Positions 47,129-55,899 of a stretch of DNA of 64,000 bases are shown here, piece after piece. The stretch is from the NCBI GenBank assembly GCA_006218025.1, contig VBWA01000042.1, positions 44,560 to 108,559 on the forward strand, read 5' to 3'. Source of the DNA: Rhodocyclaceae bacterium. Lineage in GTDB: Bacteria; Pseudomonadota; Gammaproteobacteria; Burkholderiales; Rhodocyclaceae. The notes under the pieces were generated by a model. That model ran no database searches. It saw only the letters and a list, made by a program, of their open reading frames with translations, and was not told where the DNA came from. Both the position numbers and the translations under genes were made by a program. Positions within the stretch are counted from its first letter, which is position 1. Every line of letters starts with the position of its first letter.

Positions 47129-47635
47129 TTACTCTTCGAGCAGGCTGCGCAACATCCATGCGGTTTTCTCGTGCACCTCGATGCGCTGCGTCAGCAGGTC
47201 GGCGCTGGGCTGGTCGTTGGCCTTCTCCACCAGCGGGAACAGCCTGCGCGCGGTGCGTGCCGTGGCTTCCTGCGCGGCGACCAGGTGGCGCACCATGTCC
47301 AGCGCGCGGGGCTGTCCTTCGACTTCCTTGATGGTCGCCAGCTTGACGAACTCCTTGTAGGTGCCGGGGGCGGGATGGCCCAGGGCGCGGATGCGTTCCG
47401 CGATCAGGTCGAGCGCAGTCCACTGCTCGGTGTACTGGCCCATGAACATGATGTGCAGGGTGTTGAACATCGGCCCGGTGACATTCCAGTGGAAGTTGTG
47501 CGTCATCAGGTAAAGCGTGTAGCTGTCGGCCAGCAGGCCGGACAGGCCCTGCGCGATGGCGGCGCGGTCCTTGTCGGAAATGCCGATGTCGAGTTTGGCG
47601 ACTTTTGTGGCTTTTGCGGGTTTGTTGGCTTTCAT
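47129..47635 (-). CDS. dps: Dps-family DNA-protecting ferritin
   Basis: A 168-aa protein with the ferroxidase residues of Dps: THNFHWNVTGPMFNTLH and the D-x3-E in ALDLIAERIRALGHPAPGT. The N-terminal Lys-rich tail (MKANKPAKATKVAKLD) suits DNA binding. It stores iron and uses up H2O2, in keeping with the neighbouring ahp genes. Confidence 0.93.
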   Translation of the reverse strand: MKANKPAKATKVAKLDIGISDKDRAAIAQGLSGLLADSYTLYLMTHNFHWNVTGPMFNTLHIMFMGQYTEQWTALDLIAERIRALGHPAPGTYKEFVKLATIKEVEGQPRALDMVRHLVAAQEATARTARRLFPLVEKANDQPSADLLTQRIEVHEKTAWMLRSLLEE

Positions 47636-47698
47636 GGGGGATGCTCCTTCGCTGTGAAATGTCGGACGAATAATCTGAACAGAATACCTTCTCGCGGC

Positions 47699-49269
47699 TT
47701 ACGCGGGCTGACCCAGATCAAGCTTTGCCGTGGCGGCCGGCGTTGCCGGTGCCGGACTGCGGATCAGGTGGTCGAAAGCGCCGAGGCTGGCCTTCGCGCC
47801 ATCGCCCATGGCGATGATGATCTGCTTGTAGGGCGTGGTCGTCGCGTCGCCGGCGGCGAAGACGCCGGGCACTGACGTCTGGCCGCGCGCATCGACTTCG
47901 ATCTCGCCGCGCGGGGAGAGTTTCAGCGTGCCTTTGAGCCAGTCGGTATTGGGCAGGAGGCCGATCTGGACGAAGATGCCTTCGAGCTCGACACGTTTGA
48001 TCTGGCCGCTGTTGCGGTCCTGGTAGGCGATGCCGTTGACCTTCTCGCCGTCGCCGGTGACTTCAGTGGTCTGGGCGCTGACGATGACGGTAACGTTGGG
48101 CAGGCTGGTGAGCTTGGCCTGCAACACCGCGTCGGCGCGCAGCACCTTGTCGAATTCGAGCAGGGTGACATGGGCGACGATGCCGGCGAGGTCGATCGCC
48201 GCCTCGACGCCCGAGTTGCCGCCGCCGATCACGGCGACGCGCTTGCCCTTGAACAGCGGGCCGTCGCAGTGCGGGCAGAAGCAGACGCCCTTGGCCGCCA
48301 GCGCGCGCCGGTGGCGAGGATCACGCTCTTTGCCTTGAGCGTGGCGCCGTTGGCGAGCCTGACCTGGGCCAGGCCATCCTCGCCCGCCGGGATCAGAGCC
48401 TCGGCGCGTTGCAGATTCATGATGTCCACTTCGTATTCCTTGACGTGCTGCTCCAGGGCCATGGCGAGCTTCGGGCCCTCCGTGCGCTGCACCGAGATGA
48501 AGTTCTCGATGCCCAGCGTATCCAGCACCTGGCCACCGAAACGCTCGGCCACCAAGCCGGTACGGATGCCCTTGCGCGCGGCGTAGATCGCCGCCGCCGA
48601 ACCCGCCGGACCGCCACCGACGACCAGCACGTCGTAGGCGTCCTTTGCGTCGAGCTTCTCGGCATCGCGTGCTGAAGCGCCGGTGTCCACCTTGGCCAGG
48701 ATTTCCTCGATGGTCATGCGGCCCTGGCCGAAGCTTTCGCCGTTCAGCATCACGGTCGGCACCGCCATGATCTGGCGTGCACTCACTTCGTCCTGATACA
48801 AGGCGCCGTCTATCATCACGCTTTCGACGCCGGGGTTGATCACGGCCATCAGGTTGAGCCCCTGCACCACGTCCGGGCAGTTGTGGCAGGAGAGTGAAAT
48901 GTAGGTTTCGAAGCGGTAGGTACCCGTGAGCCCTTTGATCTGCTCGATCACCGCGGCATCGACCTTCGGCGGATGGCCGCCGGTCTGCAGCAGGGCGAGT
49001 ACCAGCGAGGTGAATTCGTGGCCCATCGGGATGCCGGCGAAGCGGATGCGGGCGGCTTCACCCGGTCGGCCGACGGAGAACGAGGGCTTACGGGCGTCGT
49101 CGCCGTTCTCGCGCACGCTGACTTTGGGCGAGAGCGCGGCGATGTCGGCCAGCAGTTCGCGCATCTGGCGCGCGGCATCGCTGCCGTCGAGCGAGGCGAC
49201 GAGTTCGATCGGGGCCTGGAGCTTTTCGAGGTAGGCGGAAAGCTGGGTCTTGATGGCGGTGTCGAGCAT
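47699..49269 (-). pseudogene. ahpF: Alkyl hydroperoxide reductase AhpF, frameshifted
   Basis: Reading from the ATG at 49269 (GAGGAGAAA site) gives a normal AhpF: N-terminal CxxC in SCHNCPDVV, then FAD site [20 protein letters not shown] up to LATGARWR. At about 48300 the frame is lost; the next codons [18 protein letters not shown] with the redox-active CPHC, and the rest ([17 protein letters not shown] to the end at 47699), lie in another frame. About 11 residues expected between ATGARWR and KGV are missing, so a deletion of roughly 32-35 nt caused the shift. Either the gene is broken or the assembly is wrong here. The partner ahpC is intact. Confidence 0.8.
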
Positions 49270-49285
49270 GATTTTCTCCTCGGTT

Positions 49286-49357
49286 GGGATTGCACTGCAA
49301 AGGCGGCTTGAGTCCGGGTGCGCCTTTGCGCTGCAATCCCGCCCCGGTCGGGGGCGG
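49286..49357 (-). terminator. Two hairpins between ahpC and ahpF
   Basis: A 20-bp arm at 49286-49305 pairs with 49321-49340 with only two mismatches, and CCCGCCCC/GGGGCGGG (49338-49357) forms a second stem. They sit after ahpC on the minus strand and probably attenuate ahpF or protect the ahpC message. Confidence 0.6.
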
Positions 49358-49373
49358 GTTGAAAGGCGCGGGT

Positions 49374-49943
49374 TTAGATTTTGCCTACCAGGTCGAGCGA
49401 CGGCGCCAGGGTGGCTTCGCCTTCCTTCCATTTGGCCGGGCAGACTTCGCCGGGGTGGCTCGCCACGTACTGGGCGGCCTTGACCTTGCGCAGCAGCTCG
49501 GAAGCGTCGCGGCCGATGGCACCGGCGTTGATCTCGATGATCTGGATCCTTCCGGCCGGGTCCATGACGAAGGTGCCGCGCTCGGCGAGGCCTTCTTCTT
49601 CGATCATCACGCCGAAGTTGCGGGTGAGGGTGCCAGTCGGGTCGCCGATCATCGGGTACTTGATCTTGCCGATGGTCTCGGACGAGTCGTGCCAGGCCTT
49701 GTGCGTGAAGTGGGTGTCGGTCGAGACGCTGTAGATTTCGACGCCCAGGTTCTGGAACCCGGCGTAGAAGTCGGCCATGTCGCCCAGTTCGGTCGGGCAG
49801 ACGAAGGTGAAGTCGGCCGGGTAGAAGAAGACCACGGACCACTTGCCCTTGAGGTCGTCATGGGTGACGGGAACGAACTTGCCGTTGTGGAAGGCGGTGG
49901 CCTTAAAGGGAAGGACTTCGGTGTTGATCAGGGATGCGTTCAT
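49374..49943 (-). CDS. ahpC: Alkyl hydroperoxide reductase peroxiredoxin AhpC
   Basis: A 189-aa 2-Cys peroxiredoxin. The peroxidatic Cys is in [12 protein letters not shown] and the resolving Cys in [14 protein letters not shown]. From the ATG at 49943 the length fits AhpC. AAGGAGAAA precedes the start. It reduces H2O2, organic peroxides and peroxynitrite, and normally needs AhpF, which appears broken downstream; a thioredoxin reductase gene exists at 58717. Confidence 0.95.
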   Translation of the reverse strand: MNASLINTEVLPFKATAFHNGKFVPVTHDDLKGKWSVVFFYPADFTFVCPTELGDMADFYAGFQNLGVEIYSVSTDTHFTHKAWHDSSETIGKIKYPMIGDPTGTLTRNFGVMIEEEGLAERGTFVMDPAGRIQIIEINAGAIGRDASELLRKVKAAQYVASHPGEVCPAKWKEGEATLAPSLDLVGKI

Positions 49944-50094
49944 GAGATTTCTCCTTGGTGGTTGAATGGTTGATGCGATGGAGTGAATCTTAGGGAGCGC
50001 AAGAGGATTGATCAATTAAATTGTAATTATTGGATAGATAGGGTGCAGCTATAGCTCGGTGGCGGCCTGCCGGACGCATTGCCGGGCCTTCCAG

Positions 50095-50118
50095 AAGTCG
50101 GCGCTGGCGATACGGCGG
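50095..50118 (+). repeat. Dispersed 24-nt repeat, copy 7
   Basis: GAAGTCGGCGCTGGCGATAC plus GGCGG lies between ahpC and ftrD. A small palindrome GCGGC-TCTA-GCCGC directly follows and overlaps the ftrD stop. Confidence 0.65.
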
Positions 50119-50120
50119 CT

Positions 50121-51635
50121 CTAGCCGCGATGGAACTGCAGCAGCCAGGCGGCAGTGACGGCGCCGGTCGCGAGGGCATAGGGGAGCATCGCCGGCAGCG
50201 TGGCGCGGAGCCCGGCGCCGGCACGGAGCAGGCGGAAGCCCAGATGCAGCGACCAGAGCACGGCTCCGGTCAAGAGGCCATCCCGCGCCCAGGTCAGCCA
50301 GGCGAAGCTGAAGCCCTCGGCGCGCAATTGCGTCAGGGTCAGCATGGTCAGGCCGAGAAACAGGCTGGCGCCGGCCAGCGGTGTCAGGCCGAGGGCGATG
50401 CGGCGCCAGTCGGTTCGCACGAGTCGCGCGGCGACAACGAGGTTCAGGAAAATGAAGCCGCCCAGCACCAGCGTCACGCTGCCGATATAGGCGAGGATGC
50501 CAATGCCATCGAGCCAGGTGAAGACGTCGTTGGCTTCGGGGTAGCGGGTCAGCAGCCACCAGGCCGGGCTGTCGTCGAGCGGCCAGAGTATCTCGTGCGT
50601 GACGAGCCATTCCGCTGCCGCCGTCTTGGCGGCGACGAACCACGGGTTGGCGCTCCACTGGAAGGCGCCCATGGCCACACCGAAGATGCCGAACACCAGC
50701 AGCAGCGCCTCGGGCGTGCCGGCGTGCTGCAAGCCCATGATTTCGGCATGCGGCGAACGCGGCACCAGCGTGACCGCCTCGCGATGATCGCTGCAACGGC
50801 CGCAGGCGTGACATTGCGACATGCCTTGCAGATGCTTGACGTCGAGCAGCGGCGCGCAATCGATGGCGGCGCGCTTCTCCGGGTGGCGGTCCCAGACAGC
50901 GCGATCGACGCGGAACGCGAACGGCGCCAGCCTTGCGAGCAGTGCGAAGACGCCGGACACCGGGCACAGGTAGCGGCACCAGACGCGCTTGCCCTTGCCC
51001 CACAGATAGCCGGCGACCATGGCCGCCGCCGTGGACCCGCCGAGGATCAGCAGCACGGCCTTGGGATATTCGTAGACGCTGATGAGCTGGCCGTAGATCG
51101 TGGTCAGCGCAAAGGCGACCACGGGCCAGCCGCTCCAGCGCACCCATTTCGGGATCGCGCCGCCGCGGCCATGGCGGCTGACGAACTCGGTCAGCGCGCC
51201 TTCGGGGCAAAACACGCCGCACCAGACGCGGCCCATCAGCATCATCGAGAGGATGACGAAGGGCCACCAGACGCCCCAGAAGGCGAATTGGGCGAAGAGC
51301 ACGAGCTTGTCATGCCATGGAGTCAGGGTCGGCATCTTCTCCTGCAGGACCGGCTCGCCCGATGCCAGGCAGACGTTCGGATCGATGAAGGAACTGGCGC
51401 CGAAGTTGCCCGAGAACAATCGCGATTCCGGCAGCGGATGGGGCAGAAAAGCCGGCAGCGCGACCAGCACGGTGTAGAAGATCACGATGACCCACTGCAG
51501 CCCGATGATGCTGCGCCGGTGCCGCGCCATCCAGTCGCCCACGCGGGCCAGGCGCGTGCGGTCATCGCGACCATTGCGGCGCGCCGCCGGCGACACGAAC
51601 TTCAGGACGTGGGTGCTTGCTGCGGCGTTTTCCAT
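50121..51635 (-). CDS. ftrD: Ferredoxin-type membrane protein FtrD
   Basis: A 504-aa polytopic protein with membrane-linked Cys motifs GRVWCGVFCPEGALTEF and RVWCRYLCPVSGVFAL and a SQCHACGRCSDHR motif, related to NapH/CcoG. As last gene of ftrABCD it is thought to supply or remove electrons for Fe(II)/Fe(III) cycling during uptake. It starts 5 bases after ftrC. The membrane segments continue to the C-terminus at LLQFHRG. Confidence 0.87.
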   Translation of the reverse strand: MENAAASTHVLKFVSPAARRNGRDDRTRLARVGDWMARHRRSIIGLQWVIVIFYTVLVALPAFLPHPLPESRLFSGNFGASSFIDPNVCLASGEPVLQEKMPTLTPWHDKLVLFAQFAFWGVWWPFVILSMMLMGRVWCGVFCPEGALTEFVSRHGRGGAIPKWVRWSGWPVVAFALTTIYGQLISVYEYPKAVLLILGGSTAAAMVAGYLWGKGKRVWCRYLCPVSGVFALLARLAPFAFRVDRAVWDRHPEKRAAIDCAPLLDVKHLQGMSQCHACGRCSDHREAVTLVPRSPHAEIMGLQHAGTPEALLLVFGIFGVAMGAFQWSANPWFVAAKTAAAEWLVTHEILWPLDDSPAWWLLTRYPEANDVFTWLDGIGILAYIGSVTLVLGGFIFLNLVVAARLVRTDWRRIALGLTPLAGASLFLGLTMLTLTQLRAEGFSFAWLTWARDGLLTGAVLWSLHLGFRLLRAGAGLRATLPAMLPYALATGAVTAAWLLQFHRG

Positions 51636-51639
51636 GGCA

Positions 51640-52449
51640 TCAGCGTGCGTTGGCCGTATTGCGGCCGAGGTGCCACAGCGTATAGGCCCAGAAGGCGGCG
51701 TAGGCGATCAGCAGGCTGGCCGAGGGCCGCGCCCGGTAGCCGACGAAATCGGCCAGCAGGCGGCCGGCGCCGCTGCCGTCGTCGAGCAGGCCTGAGCTGT
51801 CCCACACCGGATCGAGCAGCGGCGGCAGCCAGTCGAGGCCGATCATGCGGTCGATGCCGGCTGCCAGCAGCGCGCCGGCAATCAGCAGCAGCAGGATCTC
51901 GCTGGCGCCGAACAGCACGCGGTAGCTCAGAAAGCGCGCGCCGCGCGTCACCAGCCAGCCGGTGGCTGCGGCGAGCGCAAGCCCGGCAGTGGCGGCGCCG
52001 AGCAGGGCGAGCAGGTCGCCGCCGTCGCGTTCGAGGCCCATGCCGTAGAGGAAGACCACGGTTTCGGCGCCTTCGCGCGCCACCGCGAGTGCCGCCACGA
52101 TGCCGATGCCCACGGCGCCGGATACGCGGCTGGCATGGGCTTCGAGTTCCCGCTTCATGTGCCGGCCATGGCGGCGCATCCAGAGCACCATCTGCATGAT
52201 CAGGCCGGCGGCGAACAACATCATGCCGACGCGGAAGGCTTCCAGCGCATTGCCTTCCAATTGGCTTTGCGCGGCGAAGGTGGCGAAACCGAGAACGACC
52301 GCGAGGCCGACTCCGGCCGCCACACCCGCCCAGAGGCCACGCCGCAGCGTTGCCGGATCGGGTTGGCGGGCGATCCAGGCCAGTAGCACGCCGATCACCA
52401 GCATGGCTTCGAGGCTTTCGCGAAAGACGACGATCAGGGCGTTCAGCAT
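51640..52449 (-). CDS. ftrC: FTR1-family iron permease FtrC
   Basis: A 269-aa seven-helix protein with the two iron-binding RExxE motifs, RESLE in the first helix (IVVFRESLEAMLVIG) and REGAE (AREGAETVVFLYG). It transports iron after oxidation by the cupredoxin FtrB. It lies 9 bases after ftrB. Confidence 0.92.
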   Translation of the reverse strand: MLNALIVVFRESLEAMLVIGVLLAWIARQPDPATLRRGLWAGVAAGVGLAVVLGFATFAAQSQLEGNALEAFRVGMMLFAAGLIMQMVLWMRRHGRHMKRELEAHASRVSGAVGIGIVAALAVAREGAETVVFLYGMGLERDGGDLLALLGAATAGLALAAATGWLVTRGARFLSYRVLFGASEILLLLIAGALLAAGIDRMIGLDWLPPLLDPVWDSSGLLDDGSGAGRLLADFVGYRARPSASLLIAYAAFWAYTLWHLGRNTANAR

Positions 52450-52458
52450 GTCAGAACC

Positions 52459-52818
52459 TCATTTGGCAACCAGCAGCATTTCGGAAGTGGCCGGGTGGAA
52501 CTCGTCGATGAAGCGATAGGTGCCCGGCAGCAGCGGATGGATCACGACGAATGAACTGGCGCCCGGCGAGAGCACTTTCTCGACCCGCAGGCCGAGGTTC
52601 TCGAACTCGCAGGGGCCGGGCCCCTCGTTCCTGATCGCCAGCTTGATCTTGCGGCCGGCCGGCACTTCCAGCCGGGCCGGCGTGATGCGCCCGTCCTTGA
52701 TGACGACGGAGAACGCCAGCGGTTCTGCCGCCGTCGTCTGGGCCCGAGCCTCCACTGCCCAGCCCAGGCCGAGCCAGAGCGCGAGAACGAACAGTGAATG
52801 CGAGAGCGGCGCCGGCAC
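52459..52818 (-). CDS. ftrB: Periplasmic cupredoxin FtrB
   Basis: A 119-aa protein from a GTG at 52818, three bases after the porin stop. It has a signal peptide (LALWLGLGWAVEARAQ) and a cupredoxin-like fold (SVVIKDGRITPARLEVPAGR, GTYRFIDEFHPATSEMLLVAK). In FtrABCD systems this protein oxidises Fe(II) for the permease. The usual Cys/Met copper ligands are not obvious. Confidence 0.83.
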   Translation of the reverse strand: MPAPLSHSLFVLALWLGLGWAVEARAQTTAAEPLAFSVVIKDGRITPARLEVPAGRKIKLAIRNEGPGPCEFENLGLRVEKVLSPGASSFVVIHPLLPGTYRFIDEFHPATSEMLLVAK

Positions 52819-52820
52819 GG

Positions 52821-54263
52821 TCAGAACCCCACCTTGGCGCGCAGGCCGAACACCTTCACCGTCGGCGCGGCAGCGTTGCCGCCGGGCTGGCGGATCAACT
52901 GGAAGTCGGGCGTCAGTTCGACATGGCTGTTGAGCTTGTAGCGGTAGTAGAGCTCCAACTGCTTCTCCGAGCCGCTCGCCTGATAACCAAAGTCGGCGGC
53001 GCCATCGGCGTCGGCGTCGATGGTCAGCGAGTCGCGGCGGAAGGAGGCCGAGGTGCGCAGCGCGCCGAGTGCCAGGCCGACGCTGTCGGCCGCGCGTCCC
53101 CACGGGCTGCCGGCCAGTTCGCCGCCGACGGTCAGCGCGCGGTCGAAACGGACCTTGCCTTTCAACTGGTGACCGTAGCGGCCGAACAGGGTCAGCTCGT
53201 CGGCGACCTTCTGGTCGGCGGAGAAGCCGATGCCGGCGTGCTTGCGTTCGATCTGGTCATAGGTCGCGCCGCGGCCGCGGCCGTTGTGCCACAGGTAGGC
53301 GCGGTAGTTGCCGGGCAGGTAGTTGAAGCGGACGGCGGTTTCGGCCTGGGCGATGACCAGCGGGCCCGCCAGCGAACCGGAGAAATTGGCGCCGGCGCCG
53401 GCGCCGAAGGCGCCGAGTGACAGGCCCCATTCCGACCCTTTCTGCTTCTCGTTGACGTACTGCGCGATGACGCCGGGGGCGAAGCCGTAGGCGTCGGCGC
53501 GGATGTCGCCGCCCGAATCCAGCAGCGGGTTATGCACGAAGGCGTTGTTCATGAATTTCGCCGATTCGTCGTCCGCCGCGCCGTTCTGGTCGAAGAAGAC
53601 GAAGGGATCGATCTTGCCGGCCGTCAAATGCAGGTGTTCGCGGGCGTTGGCTCGCGTTTGTGTCGGGTCGCCGTCGGCCATCAGCGGAACCTTGAGCTGG
53701 TACCAGGCCTGGGCCAGGATGCCGAAGGAATCATCGCTGCCGGCACTGGTCTGGAAGGCGGTGGTGTTGGCGCCGCTGGTGTAGGTGGGGCGCAGGCCGA
53801 TGCCGGTACCCTGGCCGAAGCGGAAGTGAGTGAATATCTTGCCCTCGGCATTGCCGATTTCGCCGCCGGGCAGGGTCACCGAAATGTCGCCGCGATAGTT
53901 GGCGCGGGTTTCATCGACGCCGCTCGCCGTATCGCGAGCGCCGACTTTCTGCACCACGCCGGTGAGGCTGGCGCCGACCGTGATGCCTTCCAGCGATTCG
54001 ATCTGGCGTGCCTGTTTTTGCATGGAGAGCGTCTGGAATTCCACGGCCTTCAGGCGCGTGGCGATTTCCGGTTCTTTTTCGGACAGGCGTTCGGTGGACA
54101 GCGCCTTTTCCATGTCCTTGTTCTGCTTTTCCAGCATCTCGATGCGCGCCGAGAGGCGCTTCATCTCGGCCAGCACGGCGTCCATGCTGGTGGCGGAGTC
54201 TGCGGCCAGCACGGGCGCGGCGAACCCTGCCGCCAGCAGGGCGGCGATCAGTTTGTGTTTCAT
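52821..54263 (-). CDS. Outer-membrane porin with coiled-coil N-terminus
   Basis: A 480-aa exported protein (signal ending APVLAA). Residues ~28-95 are a heptad-rich coiled coil (AEMKRLSARIEMLEKQNKDM), followed by a beta-barrel with alternating aromatic strands and a terminal Phe (LRAKVGF). This is the layout of OprB- or OprP-like porins with an N-terminal trimer region. It sits between ftrA and ftrB in an iron-uptake operon, so it may bring iron or iron complexes across the outer membrane. A copy of the dispersed repeat at 53925-53948 encodes KVGARDTA. Confidence 0.8.
   Translation of the reverse strand: MKHKLIAALLAAGFAAPVLAADSATSMDAVLAEMKRLSARIEMLEKQNKDMEKALSTERLSEKEPEIATRLKAVEFQTLSMQKQARQIESLEGITVGASLTGVVQKVGARDTASGVDETRANYRGDISVTLPGGEIGNAEGKIFTHFRFGQGTGIGLRPTYTSGANTTAFQTSAGSDDSFGILAQAWYQLKVPLMADGDPTQTRANAREHLHLTAGKIDPFVFFDQNGAADDESAKFMNNAFVHNPLLDSGGDIRADAYGFAPGVIAQYVNEKQKGSEWGLSLGAFGAGAGANFSGSLAGPLVIAQAETAVRFNYLPGNYRAYLWHNGRGRGATYDQIERKHAGIGFSADQKVADELTLFGRYGHQLKGKVRFDRALTVGGELAGSPWGRAADSVGLALGALRTSASFRRDSLTIDADADGAADFGYQASGSEKQLELYYRYKLNSHVELTPDFQLIRQPGGNAAAPTVKVFGLRAKVGF
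53925..53948 (-). repeat. Dispersed 24-nt repeat, copy 8 (inside porin gene)
   Basis: On the minus strand AAAGTCGGCGCTCGCGATAC plus GGCG is one base away from copy 5 and is read in the same frame (KVGARDTA). Confidence 0.55.
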
Positions 54264-54264
54264 C

Positions 54265-54816
54265 TCAGTAGCCGCCCTTCTTGCCGATGCCGGCGTAGGT
54301 GAATTCCCACTCGGTCTCGACCGGCTTGAACCAGGGACGCACGCCGGTGGCGCGGTCGGTGTGGCGGCCGAAGTGGTTGCCGTGGGGGTTCTCCTTGGCG
54401 TTCGGCGGGTAGATGATGAACTTGACCTTGTACTTGCCGGGGCCTTTCAGCTTGACGTTGTCGCCGTAATGCGGGCCGTCGCTGGCGACCATGGGCATCA
54501 TGTCGCCCTTGATGACGTCGCTGCTGCCCGCCTTGGTCAGTTCGTACTTGACCAGCAGGTGGGGAATCCACATGCCTTCGGCGAAACCGTTGGCATTGTT
54601 GGACAGGGCGTGGATGTCGGCTTCGAGATGGATGTCGGACTCGGAAGCCTTGCGCATATGGCCCTCGGGTTCCATTTCGACGGCCTGCAGATAGACGGCG
54701 GCGACTTCCATGCCGGCGACGTTCTGCGGCGCGCCGATCGGATATTCAAGGGCGGCGGCGGAGAAGGACGCCGCGGCCAGGGCGGTGATGACGAGGGAAC
54801 GCAGGGGGAACAGCAT
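54265..54816 (-). CDS. ftrA: Periplasmic iron-binding protein FtrA (P19/Tp34 family)
   Basis: A 183-aa protein with a signal peptide (RSLVITALAAASFSAAALE). Metal-binding residues of the P19/Tp34 family are visible: EMEPEG near residue 47, the His-containing EADIHAL and MWIPHLLVKYEL, and the Met pair in DMMPMVASDGPHYGDNVKL. It binds iron for the FTR1 permease. It follows hemP and starts the ftr part of the operon. Confidence 0.88.
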   Translation of the reverse strand: MLFPLRSLVITALAAASFSAAALEYPIGAPQNVAGMEVAAVYLQAVEMEPEGHMRKASESDIHLEADIHALSNNANGFAEGMWIPHLLVKYELTKAGSSDVIKGDMMPMVASDGPHYGDNVKLKGPGKYKVKFIIYPPNAKENPHGNHFGRHTDRATGVRPWFKPVETEWEFTYAGIGKKGGY

Positions 54817-54950
54817 GGCAAACCTCCAAAGGATAAAGACATGTCTTTGGCTGGCTTGCCGATGGTCCGGCTGGCTGGCTATTGAGGCAGCGCGAGTTGC
54901 GTCGCCTGTGGTTTCGGTTGCTACAGGGTGTTCAAAACGATTGCTCGAAA

Positions 54951-55133
54951 CTATTTGGTCAGGATCAGCTTTCCCTGGCTGGTGCGGCGCAAGCGATAGA
55001 TTTCACCGTGATGGGCAATCTCGACCTCGCTGCGGCCGCCCAGCAGCGTCGCGCTGTCCAGTGGCTGCGACGGCGTCATTGACGGGTGGGCGGTTCCGGA
55101 CTTCGGTGCAGCAGTTTGGGTTTCGGTCTTCAT
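54951..55133 (-). CDS. hemP: Hemin uptake protein HemP
   Basis: A 60-aa protein starting MKTETQTAAPKSGTAHPSMT, whose C-terminal SATLLGGRSEVEIAHHGEIY and YRLRRTSQGKLILTK are the HemP signature. A Fur box lies 28 bases upstream. HemP is a short regulator of heme uptake in betaproteobacteria. No heme receptor gene is in the window; the next genes are ftr. Confidence 0.9.
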   Translation of the reverse strand: MKTETQTAAPKSGTAHPSMTPSQPLDSATLLGGRSEVEIAHHGEIYRLRRTSQGKLILTK

Positions 55134-55160
55134 TGCAGGCAACTCACCACCTAAAGCAGA

Positions 55161-55177
55161 ATGAGAACGATTCTCAT
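55161..55177 (-). promoter_or_regulatory. Fur box of the hemP-ftr operon
   Basis: ATGAGAA-CGA-TTCTCAT is a perfect 7-bp inverted repeat of the Fur type, placed before hemP. It indicates iron repression of the hemP-ftrA-porin-ftrBCD genes. Confidence 0.82.
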
Positions 55178-55311
55178 CTATATCGTGGGGCTTGTCAACC
55201 GGAAATTTCAATGAGTCGCGGTTTGCTTTTCGCTGCCGCCCGTCCATGGGGCGTCAGGAAGGCGAAATCTTCGCGGCGCTATAATTCGATTTTTCGCAAT
55301 AAGGAGCAGCC

Positions 55312-55860
55312 GTGGGCCTCGACCGCGTTCCATCCGGCAAGGATTTGCCGAACGATTTCAATGTGGTCATCGAGATTTCGATGCACTCGGAGCCGATCAA
55401 GTATGAAGTGGACAAGGAGTCCGGTGCCATATTCGTCGATCGCTTCATGTCTACGGCCATGCACTATCCCTGCAACTACGGCTACATACCGCACACCATC
55501 GCGGGTGACGGCGACCCGGTGGACGTGCTGGTGTTGTCCCAGTTCGCCCTGCCGCCAGGGGTGGTCGTTCGGTGCCGTCCGATCGGCATGCTGAAGATGA
55601 CCGACGAGGCCGGCGAAGACGCCAAGCTGCTGGCGGTGCCCGTGGACAAGCTGACGCCGATGTATCGCGACATCGAAAGTCCGCGCGATCTGCCGCAGAT
55701 CGTGCTCGATCAGATATCGCATTTCTTCCAGCACTACAAGGATCTGGAGCCCGGCAAGTTCGTCAAGGTGGAGGGCTGGCTCGGCATGGAAGACGCCAAG
55801 AAGGAAATCATGGAGGGCGTTGCCGCCTACGAGAGCGCCAGGGAAAAGCCGGCGTTTTGA
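55312..55860 (+). CDS. ppa: Inorganic pyrophosphatase
   Basis: A 182-aa family I pyrophosphatase with the signature [10 protein letters not shown] (metal-binding Asp residues) and the YNYGY-like segment [15 protein letters not shown]. It hydrolyses PPi in the cytoplasm. It starts with GTG at 55312 behind AAGGAGC. Confidence 0.95.
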   Translation: MGLDRVPSGKDLPNDFNVVIEISMHSEPIKYEVDKESGAIFVDRFMSTAMHYPCNYGYIPHTIAGDGDPVDVLVLSQFALPPGVVVRCRPIGMLKMTDEAGEDAKLLAVPVDKLTPMYRDIESPRDLPQIVLDQISHFFQHYKDLEPGKFVKVEGWLGMEDAKKEIMEGVAAYESAREKPAF

Positions 55861-55899
55861 GTGTTGCCAAGCGCTGCCGCGCCCGTCATAGTTAGCGCC

